The notes under the pieces are model-generated. The model was given only the letters and a program-made list of their open reading frames with translations, searched no databases and was not told where the DNA came from. Below are positions 48,901 through 61,780 of a stretch of 64,000 nt of DNA, in pieces. The stretch is from Daucus carota subsp. sativus (lineage: Eukaryota; Streptophyta; Magnoliopsida; Apiales; Apiaceae). The stretch spans positions 52,997,214 to 53,061,213 of the forward strand of contig NC_030381.2 of NCBI RefSeq assembly GCF_001625215.2, written 5' to 3'. The position numbers were made by a program, and so were the translations under genes. Every line of letters starts with the position of its first letter. Position 1 is the stretch's first letter.

Positions 48901-50560
48901 ATTACCGGATTTTAATAACCATTATATTGATTGACAAAACAAAACACCAATATCATATTATAAAAGAAGGCATGCCTGCTGAACAGCTTCCTCGGTAAAA
49001 GGATGCCAGTAACGCATGGCTACATATACATTTACAGGGACTTCTTTTGCTTCTAGTTCCATTTTGAGAGCATTGGCCTGCAAAAGAGAGATTAACTTGT
49101 TAACATGTGGATGTGGCACAACAGCTTCCACATTATTTAATATTTTTGAGTTTTCTTGCTACACATCGTGATGTTACCTTTTACATGAAATTGTGCATTT
49201 TCTGATTGTTTAGTAATTATACAGATTATGAACAATACAAGACAAACACTACAGATACCTCTGTCTCGCATATATACCTGCTCATCTGTTATCTTCCTCA
49301 AAGGCGAACCACCTCCAATGGCAGCATACCCTTCCTGAGATTTAGGAGCCCTAACCACAGATATGAGTTGTGCCAGTGGCCGCTGAAGAAATCGGAACAA
49401 CCTGGGAAGGCGGATGATATCCTATAAGAACAAAAAAAAGTTAATGATCAATATAATATTAATTTGGTGTCATAATTATTAATATAGAATAAAACTACAC
49501 CAAAAGCACAACATACTGGATCTGCAAACAAATTGAATAAAAACGGCTGAACATCCTGAAGTGTGTCTGGTCCACCTAAATTTAACAGCAGAACTCCAAT
49601 TTTCTCCTCTGCAACATGTGCATGAGATTCAATAGAGCTCCCAGGGTAAGTGCAAGATCCCGCTGAGGAAAACACTTTCCCGACTAAAGGTTTAGCTGAA
49701 ACAGAACCTTTTAGTTCCAGTCCCCCAAGCATGCTGTTCCTTTGTTCGGTTGAACCCGATACTGAAAGAACAGAAACTTTTTGTGTAGACACCTTAGAAG
49801 TGCATTCTCCCTCGTATGATTGCTTACAAGTTGGCATTACAAGTGTAGACCGAGAGCTAGACCTATAAATCATAAGAGCTAATTAAGGTTTGTAGCTAAA
49901 AGGAAAAACATACAAGAATGTACACATACTGATCATGACCTAACTTACAATCTCAAAAGATTTCTACAAAATAATCAATAATATCATTACTTTATCATAA
50001 AAAGTTAAAGACATTGTAAGAAGTGACAGCTAAAAACGAGTCGTATACTAAACAGGGATGCCAAACGATTACCAATTCAAAACAGAATTTTTAAACTGTT
50101 CAAATATCTATCATATTGAAACCAGGCTCACACCTAATTCCAAAACTGATATCAATCTACAGGCTGACAATCACAATCAACATATACGAGATCATAAATA
50201 CACACAAAAATGAAACGAATGCATAAATAACAGTAAACTAAACCGAAATGCGATCCGATTATGATTTTCCGAAATTTCATAACAATTCAAAATTGTAACA
50301 GACTAATATCTGGCTCAACTGCTCAAGCGATAATAATCACTTAACAAAACAAACACAATTTCAATTATAGATCATTTCACAACTCATTCCAATTATATGA
50401 GATTAAAAACGTATATGCATACACACAAACACACACACACGTGAATATGAACAAGGATGAGGTGTGTAGCTCACATAAATTTACGATTCGAGAGCGAGAG
50501 ATTAGATCGATCAGAGCCTTTTAGCTGAGGGAGTATCCGCGAGCTCGCTATTGCGTCCAT
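45976..50560 (-). CDS. Ferrochelatase, FC1 type (no CAB tail)
   Basis: Nine exons on the minus strand: 50560-50475, 49862-49517, 49421-49278, 49077-48976, 47684-47581, 47489-47363, 47256-47104, 46921-46821 and 46285-45976, giving 490 aa. The enzyme inserts Fe2+ into protoporphyrin IX, the last step of haem synthesis, in plastids (possibly also mitochondria). A Ser-rich transit peptide covers about residues 1-90. Core motifs are [20 protein letters not shown] (213-219), [24 protein letters not shown] with catalytic His311, and [14 protein letters not shown] hydrophobic tail ([13 protein letters not shown]) follows. The chlorophyll a/b-binding tail of FC2 is absent, so this is the FC1 class. 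Exon 4 ends at a GC donor (CAG then GCATGC), an unusual splice site. All frames join cleanly. Confidence 0.95.
48322..48343. repeat. 22-base G homopolymer in ferrochelatase intron
   Basis: An uninterrupted run of 22 G lies on the plus strand (C on the gene's strand) after a T-rich stretch, inside the intron between exons 4 and 5. The length is prone to sequencing error and slippage. Confidence 0.9.
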
Positions 50561-50579
50561 GCCGTACGTTTTGGTCTAG

Positions 50580-50629
50580 CCGAGAGAGAGAGCAAGGGAG
50601 AGGGAGAGGGAGAGGGAGAGGGAGAGGGA

Positions 50630-50686
<57 letters not shown>
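50580..50686. repeat. (GAGGGA)n(GA)n in ferrochelatase leader
   Basis: About six GAGGGA units are followed by more than twenty GA units. On the gene's strand this is a CT/CCCTCT tract starting 20 bp before the start codon. It probably lies in the 5' UTR or core promoter, where CT-rich patches are common in plants. The open frames across it are low-complexity artefacts. Confidence 0.9.
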
Positions 50687-50690
<4 letters not shown>

Positions 50691-51856
50691 AACAAGGAAA
50701 GTGAAGAAGCAGAAGGGGTCGTTGATCGATAAACGTGTTTCCGAAGAATGCAAGAGAAGGACTAATGAGGGCGTGTTTGGTATCGCTGGTCCCCAAAACG
50801 CTGATTTATTCTAATTTAGTGGGTAGCTTTGTTTTGACCAAATAAAGTTAAAATTTTAATATTTTATTTATAAAAAAATATAATAAAGAAAATAATTCTT
50901 TTGAATGTCAAATCAGGATATTTAATTAATATATTCTTTTTACTTTTGCATAGTTGTTGAATATTTTTTTTATCTAATTTTCATCTTTATTTAAATATTA
51001 TATCAGGGTGTCAGATTCAAAATTCCGAAAAGATAAGCGTCCAATTTCATTATATTTTATTGCACCTAAAATATAAGCAACTAATTATTAAAGCACTTAA
51101 TATAACAAAAAAAAGAACTTGCACCAAGACAGTCCACGTAGTTTGAATACTAGCCGACTGCAGTTAAGTTAGGAAGCATTTGACAAACGAAACGTTGACC
51201 AACTTTATTTAAAAACAATTCGACAAATGAGGGGTTATTAAATACCCCACGTACTCGAATCCTTTAACACAATATTAACATACAATAATGTATGTTTATT
51301 AAATTTGATCAGAACAAAACTTATTGTCTAAAAACTAGAAATCGATCAAAAACCAGTGTAATAGTACAAAAATGGGTAAAAAGTAGGTCAATTATAGAAA
51401 TTATATTTTTTCTGAAATGTGAAAATTTAGAGTTTAATTTAATTAATTTGAAAAATAAAAAAGGACATATTTTGTGTATGTATATAATTTTGTTAATGAT
51501 ATTTGCTATACATATAATAAATAATATTTTTATGACACGATGTACGCTGTTGATAAACTAATTTTATATAATTCTAAAATAATATTAAATTGATTCTGAT
51601 TATACCGTCCTTTGATTCCCACTTTTTTAAAACACTGATTAGCAGCTGTGGAAAATGAACATGCATTGAAACTTCATTGCATCCAATACTTGGTAACAAC
51701 ACAGTGAGATTTCTAGTCCCAGGAGGTGAAATGTTGTAAAAAAAGACCAAAATCTGCCAAGTACATACCATCATACAACATTATAGCATATATAATTGGC
51801 GCGGAATTTTTATCGTAATAACTAACTATTCTTCGGATAGGATAGGACAGGATAAC
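50687..51856. other. Spacer between ferrochelatase and SHMT
   Basis: This is the promoter side of ferrochelatase and the 3' side of SHMT (same strand). GGGCGTGTTTGGTATC at about 50770 looks like a MITE end but has no partner. The rest is AT-rich and no gene is seen. Confidence 0.5.
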
Positions 51857-54800
51857 TCATACACCAGGCAAGGGAAACTGCGTTGCCAAATCTTCAACTC
51901 TCCTTTTTAAGTCCAACACCTGACCGATTAATGGAAAATCTGGTGCTGTTATGAACTTAAGAAAATCTTGGAGTTTAGGACTTGGCGCTAACTTCTTGGC
52001 TTCTTGGGTAATCTTCACCCCTTCGTGTATGAAGTCAGCAACTAACATGAAGTCTTTCTCTGTGAAACCCCTGGTAGTCAGCGCAGGAGTTCCAATGCGG
52101 ATACCCCCTGGAACTATAGCACTTTTATCACCTATAACAGTACAATTAGACCCTGTATTAGATACACTAAAAACAGGAAAGGAGAAAAAAGGAAAATTTG
52201 TGGATAAGTAATTCAGTTGGAAGTTCGGAAAATACTCACCGGGTACTGAATTTTTATTGAGGGTGATTGATGCCATGTCAAGAATTTTTTCCACCTGAGC
52301 ACCATTGACATTCTGCAGAAAAATCAGATTAGCTCATCAATCTTAAGGAAAATATGAGAACTTTTTGTTTCTCACTCATATACTCATATGTAAGTTCATA
52401 ATTAAACAAGCAAAGCCAATTCTCTATTCTAATCAACATTATATTATTTCTAATTCAGAAAAGAAATCAAAATACTCAAGTGAACAACCATCTTTCGACC
52501 TACTTCTAGCTTGTACATGGTTGCAAGCATGAAGCAACCATTATATAATTATTTACTACTATAGGGGCCTAAATAAAACTTATCAAATCATATCCTTGGT
52601 AAATTTTTCAGGATTTATTGACTGTAAAAAAATTTAAAAAAATTTTCTATATTGCATCCTTATCAAGATATTAAACACATATAAGCTCTGTGCATAAAAA
52701 GTTATCAGCCTTGTTTAGATAAGAATAAAGCTAATTATTAAAAATGTGGGCTTATTTTTTTGTGAATAAATCTGAAAAATACTCAAAACTTCAGTAGAAA
52801 CTTACGAATGGCCGAAGGTTTACAAGAACCAAGTGATTATCACTCCCATCAGAAACCAATTCATATCCTTGACCCATCAGTTTAGCAGCAAGACTTCTAC
52901 AGTTAGAAACCACCTAACACAGATGTATAGTCGGTCAACATTCATATTCACTATCCATCGTATTGTCCATAAACAACATGCACAAATAATACCTGCTTCT
53001 GGTAAGCCTTGAACTCCGGAGTTTGTGCATACTTCAGGCAGACTGCAAGGCCCCCAATAGTGTGGTTATGTGGACCACCCTGTAAAAATAAATCAATAAC
53101 TTTTAGTTTGCTTCAGAGACCAATATAGAAAGGAGAATCAATTTGGACAGAATAATAAAATTATTTACATCTGTGGCAAACTAGCAGTAGATAAAGGCAT
53201 AGTCTGAATACCTGTAATCCTGGGAAAACTGCATTGTTGATAGCAGATTCTAGATCAATGCCCAGGACCGGGTCTTTTTTGAAGAAGATCATGCCACCTC
53301 TAGGGCCTCTCAGGGACTGGCAAAAAACATTAGTTAGCTTGTTTATACACACAATCCAACAAGATGTCGAAACAGTCAGACTAATACTATTCGCAGTACA
53401 TGGAGCTATAGAGAGCACATAAGGTTGGCCACACACTATCTAGTATCTACACTTAGAAAACCAGTGACGACAAAATCATCTTCAATGCTTAATGACTTCT
53501 ATTGTATTCGTATCAGATATTTTTCGTTCTATAAAGTATAAAGATATTCCCCCATGGCATAATGCTCTGTATATGCAAAGGGAAGGAAAATTTGATGCCT
53601 ACTATAACTGCTCTAAGATTATCCTTTTTCTTGACATATACACGTGCTTACTGATTTTTACATATGGTCCAAATGGTTTTGGGGACTAATTTCATACATC
53701 ATTCTCTCGACGTGGATTTATATAACTGAAGGTAGAACATTTTAACATGAACAAGTCATATAGCATCGATTTTACTGGGTAACTGGGCCATCCAGTTATA
53801 TCACTGAGGACTTGAAGGAGTCAAGAGTCACCACATAGATGAGATAACAAGTCTACAATTATTGACATAACAACTATTAACCTTTTGCTATACCTTATGG
53901 GTTGTCGTCGTCACAATATCACAACACTCAAATGGATCAGCAACCACTGAAGCAGCAACAAGACCACTTATGTGAGCCATATCCATCATGAGAAAAGCAC
54001 CTACAGCATCTGCAATCTTCCAATTCATAAAAAGAGCAAGTAATTAGAAGGCAAAAAGAACAGTAACTAGATCCATATATATACCTAGGATTGAAGATAA
54101 TTCATCAAAAATACTTACGAATGAGAAACTAATTATTGTACCTTTCTCATACGAGGATAGTCAAAATCTCGAGGATAAGCACTAGCACCAGCAATTATGA
54201 GCTTCGGTCGAAATAGGTTAGCAGTTTTCTCCAGCATGTCGTAATCAACAAGACCTGCAAGAAGTTAAACAGTACATAAAGTCAATGAACATTATTATCC
54301 ATGAAATTGCACTATTATTGTTACATTGTCATGGTAAAATCCATTACCTGTTGATTCGTTGAGCCGATATGGCATGGATTCAAAATAAACAGATGTTCCT
54401 GATACACGTCTCTTAGGAGTCATAAATCCATGGGACAGATGTCCACCATGAGGCAAGTCCAGTCCCTGATTAATAGAGTTGCAAGTTAATGTGGTTGTTG
54501 CAGTCCAAGAAGGTAAAGTAATGGACAGATAATTATATATATACCATGAGGCGATCATGTGGCTTAAGGATGGCAGTATAAACTTCAAAGTTTGCGGGTG
54601 AACCAGACAATGGCTGAACATTAACGCCCCATTTTTCTCCATCTAAATGAAAAGCTGCCAAAGCCCTTTGTTGACAAAGAATTTCTAGTTCATCGATATA
54701 CTCGTTTCCACCATAGTACCTGAAAAGTATTCCTAATTTAAAAGACAGCAGATTACACTAAATTAAAAATAAAGTACTTTTCGATCTGAGCATATCTTAC

Positions 54801-56344
54801 CTTTTGCCTGGTAGACCTTCAGAATACTTGTTTGTGAGACACGAACCAACTGCTTCCATCACTGCTCGGTATGTAAAGTTCTCTGATGCAATTAGCTCTA
54901 AGCTTCGGAATTGTCGTTGCTTTTCGTTGTCAATGAGTGAACGAACTTCTGGATCAACTTCACCTAAAGGATTGTCTTTAAAGCCTCTCCCATCACCTAT
55001 TTAAGGAATTTTTATTGCTATGAATGAGAACTATTCTTTTAAAGCAGGGAAACTGAAGTCATCATCTCAGCCATAAAAAGAAACTTCGATCATCTATTAG
55101 ATACATCAAGCTCTAACTATACTTGACATCCGATAAGTGTCAGAATGGTTTTATTTGTGAAGATATTATGTTTTGTTAACAATAAAAGTAGGTCGTTGTG
55201 GCAAACCCCTCAATGATTCTCAGCCTATAATCACAGTTACACTACAGATAGACATAGATATAGCAATGATGCTTTGCAAAATATGAATTTGATGATCTTC
55301 TCAATGTTATCGTGTGAATATGGATCTATGCTCAATCATGAAAAGTTCTTTGTGACCCAAGTCACCAAAAAATGATGAAATTCAATGTTTACTAGTTTAC
55401 TACTTCAAATGGAGCTGGAGGTCTCTGAAACATACCTTAACCAAACAATCAAGAAACAGATGCTACTTCATAGACATCAGTGCTTACAACTTCAGCCAGG
55501 ATTTTCCAAAACATGCCTTGTTATAATAAAACACTAAAGACAACAACTTTCTAATCATTCACACCATTAAAGAATTTGTGACAAAACAAACACAACTGAA
55601 TAAGCAACAAATTGATGGTCGCGAACATATTGCACCTATAAAACTCAATTAACTTCTTCCAACTTTTCCATTTAACCAGTAGTAATTAAAATACAAACAG
55701 AACATCCCCAGAGGCAAACACTCATCTTAAAATCCATACTCCCCCGTGACAATTTACTTGGTAATGATTTAAAATCCATACCCCCCCCCCCCCCCCCCCT
55801 CCCTCCTTTATAGTTAAAACACTACCAAACTGCAAAACACAAAGAGCTCACTTTCCAACTTGAATACACGCACAAATAAAACACTTTTTAACTTAAATTA
55901 TCATCAAACTATACTGACGCAGCAACCTAACTAATTCCAATAATCCAAAAAAACCTCGAAGGTCTCAAAATTCAATAACAAATTATCCAATCAAAGACAA
56001 TTGCAAAAAAAAAATACAAAGAACATTTCAAGAACATCACACAGTCAAATAAAACAATCAAACATGATGTATATCACATATCAAGAATCGAATAATCGAC
56101 AACTACCTCCAATTTCAGGAGCAGCAACCGAAACCGAAGAAGCTGCTCTCCCAGTAACCACATTAGCTTCAAAACTCGAGCACCTACAGCTCCTCAAACC
56201 ACTCAATCTAACTTGGTGCGGCAATCCAACAGCACCAACAGAGCCTTTATGAGCAAAACCCAGTGACCCTTTTGCCCAAACAGGCTGCTGAACACAACCC
56301 ATCACTGCACTTCCCTGCATACTTCTTTTCCCTGTAAAACCCAT
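51857..56344 (-). CDS. Serine hydroxymethyltransferase, plastid type
   Basis: Eleven exons on the minus strand (56344-56107, 54996-54801, 54719-54545, 54465-54348, 54254-54142, 54016-53894, 53316-53212, 53079-52993, 52913-52806, 52312-52240, 52131-51857) give 536 aa. This PLP enzyme converts serine plus tetrahydrofolate to glycine plus methylene-THF. Core motifs are [49 protein letters not shown] with PLP lysine 321, and [16 protein letters not shown]. The N-terminus (about 80 residues, rich in Ser, Gly and basic residues) looks like a plastid transit peptide, and the sequence is closest in my memory to Arabidopsis SHM3. An in-frame TAA lies just before the first ATG; an ATG at 56320 (MQGSAV) is the alternative start. 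The stop follows FPLPGV, typical of the family. Confidence 0.96.
55781..55799. repeat. 19-base C homopolymer in SHMT intron 1
   Basis: An uninterrupted run of 19 C lies in the first intron, followed by TCCCTCC. It is on the opposite strand orientation to the G run in ferrochelatase. Confidence 0.9.
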
Positions 56345-56784
56345 CAAAATTGAGCATTAAAACAACGCAATAACAATCATTTTCACAATTCAAAGATGAC
56401 CCAGATGATAAAATGATGAGAGATACGTTTTTTGAGGCGTGGAAATAGAATTAGAGAGATTAAAAAAGAAGGGTTGGAGAAGATTACTTGTTAATCTGGA
56501 TTGAATGATAAAAAGAAAGGGGGAGGTGAGGGAGAAAAGCTCGGTTTGTGTATATGAAAAAGGTGGAGAGAAGAATAGATAGAGGAGAATATAAAGGTGG
56601 TGGTGTCGTGGCTTTGTACACGACAGAAACCCTAGCAGTTAGCTCTCAAAATTGCCCGCCGCTTGAATCCTGATAATTATGGACCAGAGTGATTTACACC
56701 GAGTTACCGTAGCTTACCGCTAGAATTAGGGCCCGATAATATCAGAATTCAGACCCATCCAACAACCGAATCTGAAACGGGTTA
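56345..56784. promoter_or_regulatory. SHMT leader and promoter region
   Basis: This lies directly upstream of the SHMT start on the minus strand. It contains a telo box AAACCCTA at 56627-56634 and GA-rich patches at 56450-56580. No TATA box can be assigned with confidence. The promoter role is inferred from position. Confidence 0.45.
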
Positions 56785-57044
56785 CTCCCTCCGGCTCGAT
56801 TGTGCGCGTGTACGTATCCATTTTGACTTTTGATTAGTTAAATTAATTATTAATTATGTTTTGACTAAAATCTATATATATTATGTAATTAAAAAAATAT
56901 TATCGAAGAGTAAATCTAGTATATGTTAATACGTAACTTTTTATTTTTAAAAATAATAAATAAATACTTTTAATAATTGGTCAAAAGTTAATCAATTTGA
57001 GTTTTTAAAAAGCAAAATGAACATGTAAATTGAGGGGCAAGAAG
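56785..57044. mobile_element. Stowaway-like MITE, 260 bp
   Basis: The left end CTCCCTCCGGCTCGATTG and the right end (complement of CTTCTTGCCCCTCAATTTAC) are imperfect inverted repeats. TA lies on both sides (56783-56784 and 57045-57046). It is AT-rich inside and sits between the divergent SHMT and MERIT40-like genes. Confidence 0.75.
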
Positions 57045-58229
57045 TAATAATTAAGAGAGTTACTAAAGTTAGACTCAATATATCAATTTAATCACCAAAT
57101 TCAAAACGGCCTCAAATTAATTATTTAAGTGAGATATTTTTAAACATTGGTTCAAAGATTAAAAATATTATTTATAGAGGTTTACAAATTTTTATATTAC
57201 CATAACTGAGTATATTGTTATGATTTCTAATATTTATGATGGTATATTAAAATTTTATTGAGTTTATTTATTATTTATTTTTATTATATAATTACTTTTT
57301 GGTTTTAATTAAAATTAAATAATAAACAAATTTGATAAAATCAAAAATATATTATCATAGATACCGGAAGTCATAATCTTGTATTTAATTATGGTAACAT
57401 TGAAGAATGTAAACCGTAAATCTTTACGAATAATATTTTTACTTGTTCTCTTGCAAAAAAAAAAAATTTACTTTTTCGACTCATATTTAGAGTTAGCGGT
57501 AATTGGCTTAAATGATCGATTTGAGATATTTTGAATTCAGTAAACACCTTAATATATCGAGCCCGATTCAGTCTACTCAATTTCAGACAGACATTGTAAA
57601 ATAAACCAAACATGTAATTTTCAAAAATACATATCCATGACATATATCAGAAATCTAATATTATTAAAATTGAAATACTAAAAACTTTGATTAATACTGT
57701 GCTATTATATTTACTTGAATAAAATAGAAATAATTGAATTACTATATGAAATTCTAACCTCGCTTAATTAAAATACTTTTTGATCAATTTTGAATATATG
57801 TAGGTGTATGTATTACTCCACTCTGCGAGAATAATTTATAAAAAGAAAAATAACCTCATCATAATATTTCATTCTCTATAAAATATAATTTGTTAAAATT
57901 ACAATCACATAATTAAACTTAATATATCAAATCTGACATTCTAACTCATCTATTTTTTTATTAACAATACAATAATATAAATGACAAAATAGAATGTAGA
58001 ACAAAATCCTCTTCTTATTTATAATTCGTATTTATTATAAAAATATTAAATAATATTATTATTTGAAATGAGAGGCTAATTGGTTTAAAATTTGATTACC
58101 TAAATTCCTTAATTCAATTTGGATATACCTAAATTTTATTAATAAAAATAAAAATTTCCTAAAAGCCGAAAAAAAACATCAGTCTCCTCGCTTTGACAGA
58201 AACAGGCCACAGAAGCGAGAAAGAGAGCA
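57045..58229. other. AT-rich spacer upstream of MERIT40-like gene
   Basis: No gene or clear repeat boundary is seen. The last ~50 bases, with GACAGAAACAGG and GAAAGAGAGC, are the likely leader of the gene at 58230. Confidence 0.5.
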
Positions 58230-61200
58230 ATGGAGGCATCATCGGGTGAATACACACTACCCCCATCAACTTACTCGAGCGAAGATATAATCTTCTGCAT
58301 AGACACACACAATGAATGCCTCAGAGAAATGAAAGCCAAAGGTGCTGAGGGCCAAGCTTTCACCAGACTGGATGCAATTAAGCAATCAATTCTTCTTTTC
58401 ATCACTTCTAAGCTCACCATCAATTCTGACCACAGATTCGCCTTTTGTGCTCTTGGGAATTCCCCTTTCTGGGTACCCTTTTCGCTTTTTTACTTGTATT
58501 TTGGTTTTTTTCATGATGGGTATTTTTTTTTTAATTTTTTAGATTTTGGGTTTGTTGAATATATGCTTATTCTTGTTGTGATTGATGTGTTTTGTTGAAT
58601 TTGGGATGTGGGTTTGTTTAGAATTTGGAGTAGAAGTCGAAGCCAATCACAATAAGCTAAACTTATAAAATTTAGTGCTTAGCATGTGTCCACACTAGAA
58701 AAAACCGTTAATTAATTAATAAAATTTGGGAGTTCAACTGTACGAGAACAAAAGTACTTTACATTGTGTTCTCACATTCTGGTTTTGAACCTGACCCTAT
58801 ATATGTGCATGGAAGTTTACTGCGTCGTGTTAATGTGAGTATGCAGGAACTATGTCGTCTCCTTGGCTTATTGGCTACCATTTTATGTCAGTTAAATTTA
58901 AATTTAAGTAGATGAAAGGTTTGCTGACAACAATAACACACCAAGCTGTAGCCTGAAGGAGTTGTTCAAATTTATTTATTGAATGTTTATGTTGAAAGCA
59001 AGAGAAGATCAGGATTGTTGTGGAATTCGCACCGAGTTAGAAAGTTTGCTCAATTTCTTTTATGCCAGCTGATCCAGAATAATCGAATGTTAGTAGCATA
59101 CATCCAGCGGCAAAAGAGCATTGAACAACAAAAACCCTAGAATGAGGCAATACACTGCTGGATGACATTTTAGCACCCTGCATATGCATTAAAAACTTAG
59201 GGTTAAGCCGTTTAACAGTTTTCTTCCATTGATAGGCCCTGACATACGAATGTCAGGGACCCATACCCTTCTTTTATTGACAGGCTCTTCTAAACGACGA
59301 GCAACCTCTTTAGATTATTTTTCAAGACTAAGGAAACCAAGAGCATATGCAGAAAAAATTATCATCTATTGCTTATGGATTACTTTTATGCAATCTTCAC
59401 CATCAATCACCCCAACATGATCACAGGTCTCGTACCCACATACTGACATACTATCCTTCAGGAGTGAATCTTGACAATATTTTTTAAAATTATATGGTCC
59501 ATGAAATGCGCGTGTGTGTGTATATTCTCTTGATCCACTTTGTTGTTTGATGCTGTTGTGCAATCTTCATTCAACATCGATTCGACTGGGAACGCTACTT
59601 TGGTAATGCAAAACTCGTTGCTAGTAGCTTAAAATAAAAGTTGTGAGGTATCAAGCAGCCTGATAACTGATAAGTGTTCACAGCATTCTCAAAAGAATTT
59701 TTGTTCTGTTTTCTTTCAATTTTTTTAAGGCATTTAAAACCCGAAAGTTAGATAGAAGGTTAAATTTCTTTTTCTTATGCAGCTACAGAAAGAATTCAGC
59801 AACACACCTGAGTCTGCATTAGCATCATTCCGGAAGATCACACCACATTCCTCTTCTGATCAGGCGGATCTCACTCAGCTATTTAGGGCAGCTGCACATG
59901 AAGCAAAGAGATCACGTGCACAAAATCGTATCCTTAGGCTGGTGAGCTCAATTATATTTTTAATTGTCACTGCATCTTTGTTATTTATATATTATGAAGA
60001 AGCATTCTACTTGATGTCAGAGAATGTCAGTTCGTACTGTGTCATTCAAGCTTACTTGTGTCCTGGTGTTGGTTGTTCAGTATCACGGCAACCAATACAT
60101 GCCATAGGAAAGCCTGTAAAGCTTGATAAAAAGTGTATTATAAAGCAAAACCTGTAAAGCCTAATGAGAAGTGTATTATAATTTTGTAGATAATGCAAGA
60201 GGATGTTTTTTTATGAACAAATGAAATTGGTGTATGGCTGTTTACTGTTCAAGTCTTGGGAGCATGTTGATAAATTTGGCATGTCCGGTATGTATGCCAT
60301 TGCAAAGATTTTTTAGAAAAAGCACATGGTACCCAATTCACTAACTTTTGGTTCGGATTCTATTAAAACCCAGGGGGTGCAGCCCCAAATGTTTTTGAAT
60401 AAACAGAGATGTTCATGTACAGATGCAGTAAACCCAAACGCAGAAGCACCAACACAAATACAACTAATATATGTTTTTATATCTTTGTCATTTTTTTATA
60501 TACTTGGATGCCAATCAACCACTCGTGTAATGTAATCACTTGACCAAAACCAACTATACTTCTGCTCTATATTGTTGTTTTCGTTTTACAAAAAGCATAT
60601 CAATGTCTTTTCCAAGTTCCAACAATTTAACACTCTGTCTCTCTCATAAATTTACAACACCCACCTTATCTCTCATTCTGTATGTGTGTGTGTGGTACTC
60701 CTCCACTAGAAACCTCCTTAATATAAAAACTAGAAACTAAAATTAAAAAAATTCTAAATCACATCGAAATATAGTACATATGGTATGAAAATTGATCGTT
60801 GGGAGATGATGAAAAGTACACTGAAGTCAGATTTCAAAAAAAAAAAAAAAAAAAACACTCACCGATTGACGGGAAAAGTCAAATTAGAAACGGAGGGGAT
60901 TATGTGGGATAATATGCTTGTTACTTTCTTAAAAAAAATTGCTATCTACTTTTTGATCTTTTAATTTATGATATTGTAATATTTCTTTCATGTACTTGTT
61001 TCGTTGGATATAATTTTTTGTAAATGCACAACAGATGAATGAGTGCGCACTACTTTCTACCAGATTTTTGGCCTTTTATTTTCTAGAAAACTTATGTATA
61101 TATCGATTTTCTCATTTTGTGTTACATGCAGATCCTGATCTATTGCAGATCATCAGTGCCACCTCACCATAAATGGCCAGCAACTCAGAAACTATTTACT

Positions 61201-61780
61201 CTGGATGCCATGTACCTTCATGACAAGCCTGGAGCTGAAAACTGTCCCCAAAAGGTGTATGATGCTCTGGTGGACACCATTGAAGAAGTCAGTGAATATG
61301 AAGGCTATGTCTTTGAAAGTGGTGAAGGGTTGCCACGTATACTCTTCCGCAACATGTGTGTGCTGTTATCGCACCCCCAGCAACGTTGCATTCAGGATGA
61401 TATCGACATACCCAAGTCTCTTCCAAAAAAGTCTGCAGCAGTTGAAATAACTGCAGGTGGTGAAAATGTTCCATCGTCTAGCCAAGAGTTAAGTATGTAG
61501 AATGTAATCAGTTCAGCAGAAAATCTTCAATATATGATTTCCAGGATTTGTAACTGTGTCATCTTTAAAACTAAAATTTGTTGGTGAAGTTACGAGCCTT
61601 AAAATGCTTTCTTTGTTAACAAATTTAGGTGGCGCCCAAGAAGAGCATAATGAAGCTGATAGGAGGGGGGTTGGATCTTATCTGGAGATGGCAAAGGAAG
61701 TGGCTGCTGAAGCATTTGAGGAAGGCTATGCTGCCTGTCTAAGGAAACTCGCCGAGGCAGGAGCTAATTTTTCTGGGTGA
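58230..61780 (+). CDS. BRISC/BRCA1-A complex member 1 (MERIT40-like)
   Basis: Four exons (58230-58472, 59783-59941, 61132-61492, 61629-61780) join in frame to 304 aa. The N-terminal part has the VWA-like start EDIIFCIDTHNECL, then FAFCALGNSPFW. Exon 3 has LILIYCRSSVPP, FTLDAMYLHDKP and VYDALVDTIEEVSEYEGYVF, features I recall from plant and animal BABAM1/MERIT40. The animal protein is a scaffold in K63-linkage deubiquitinase complexes (BRISC and BRCA1-A) acting in DNA repair and signalling; the plant role is inferred. The end of exon 3 reads GAGTTAA then GTATGT; if that intron is kept, the frame stops at 61500 giving a 203-residue shorter-tailed form. Spliced, exon 4 adds a tail with EMAKEVAAEAFEEGY. 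Confidence 0.85.

Noticed and set aside
50511-50814. Long Ser/Leu and Arg/Glu/Gly open frames
   Set aside because: They are translations of the GA/GAGGGA microsatellite.
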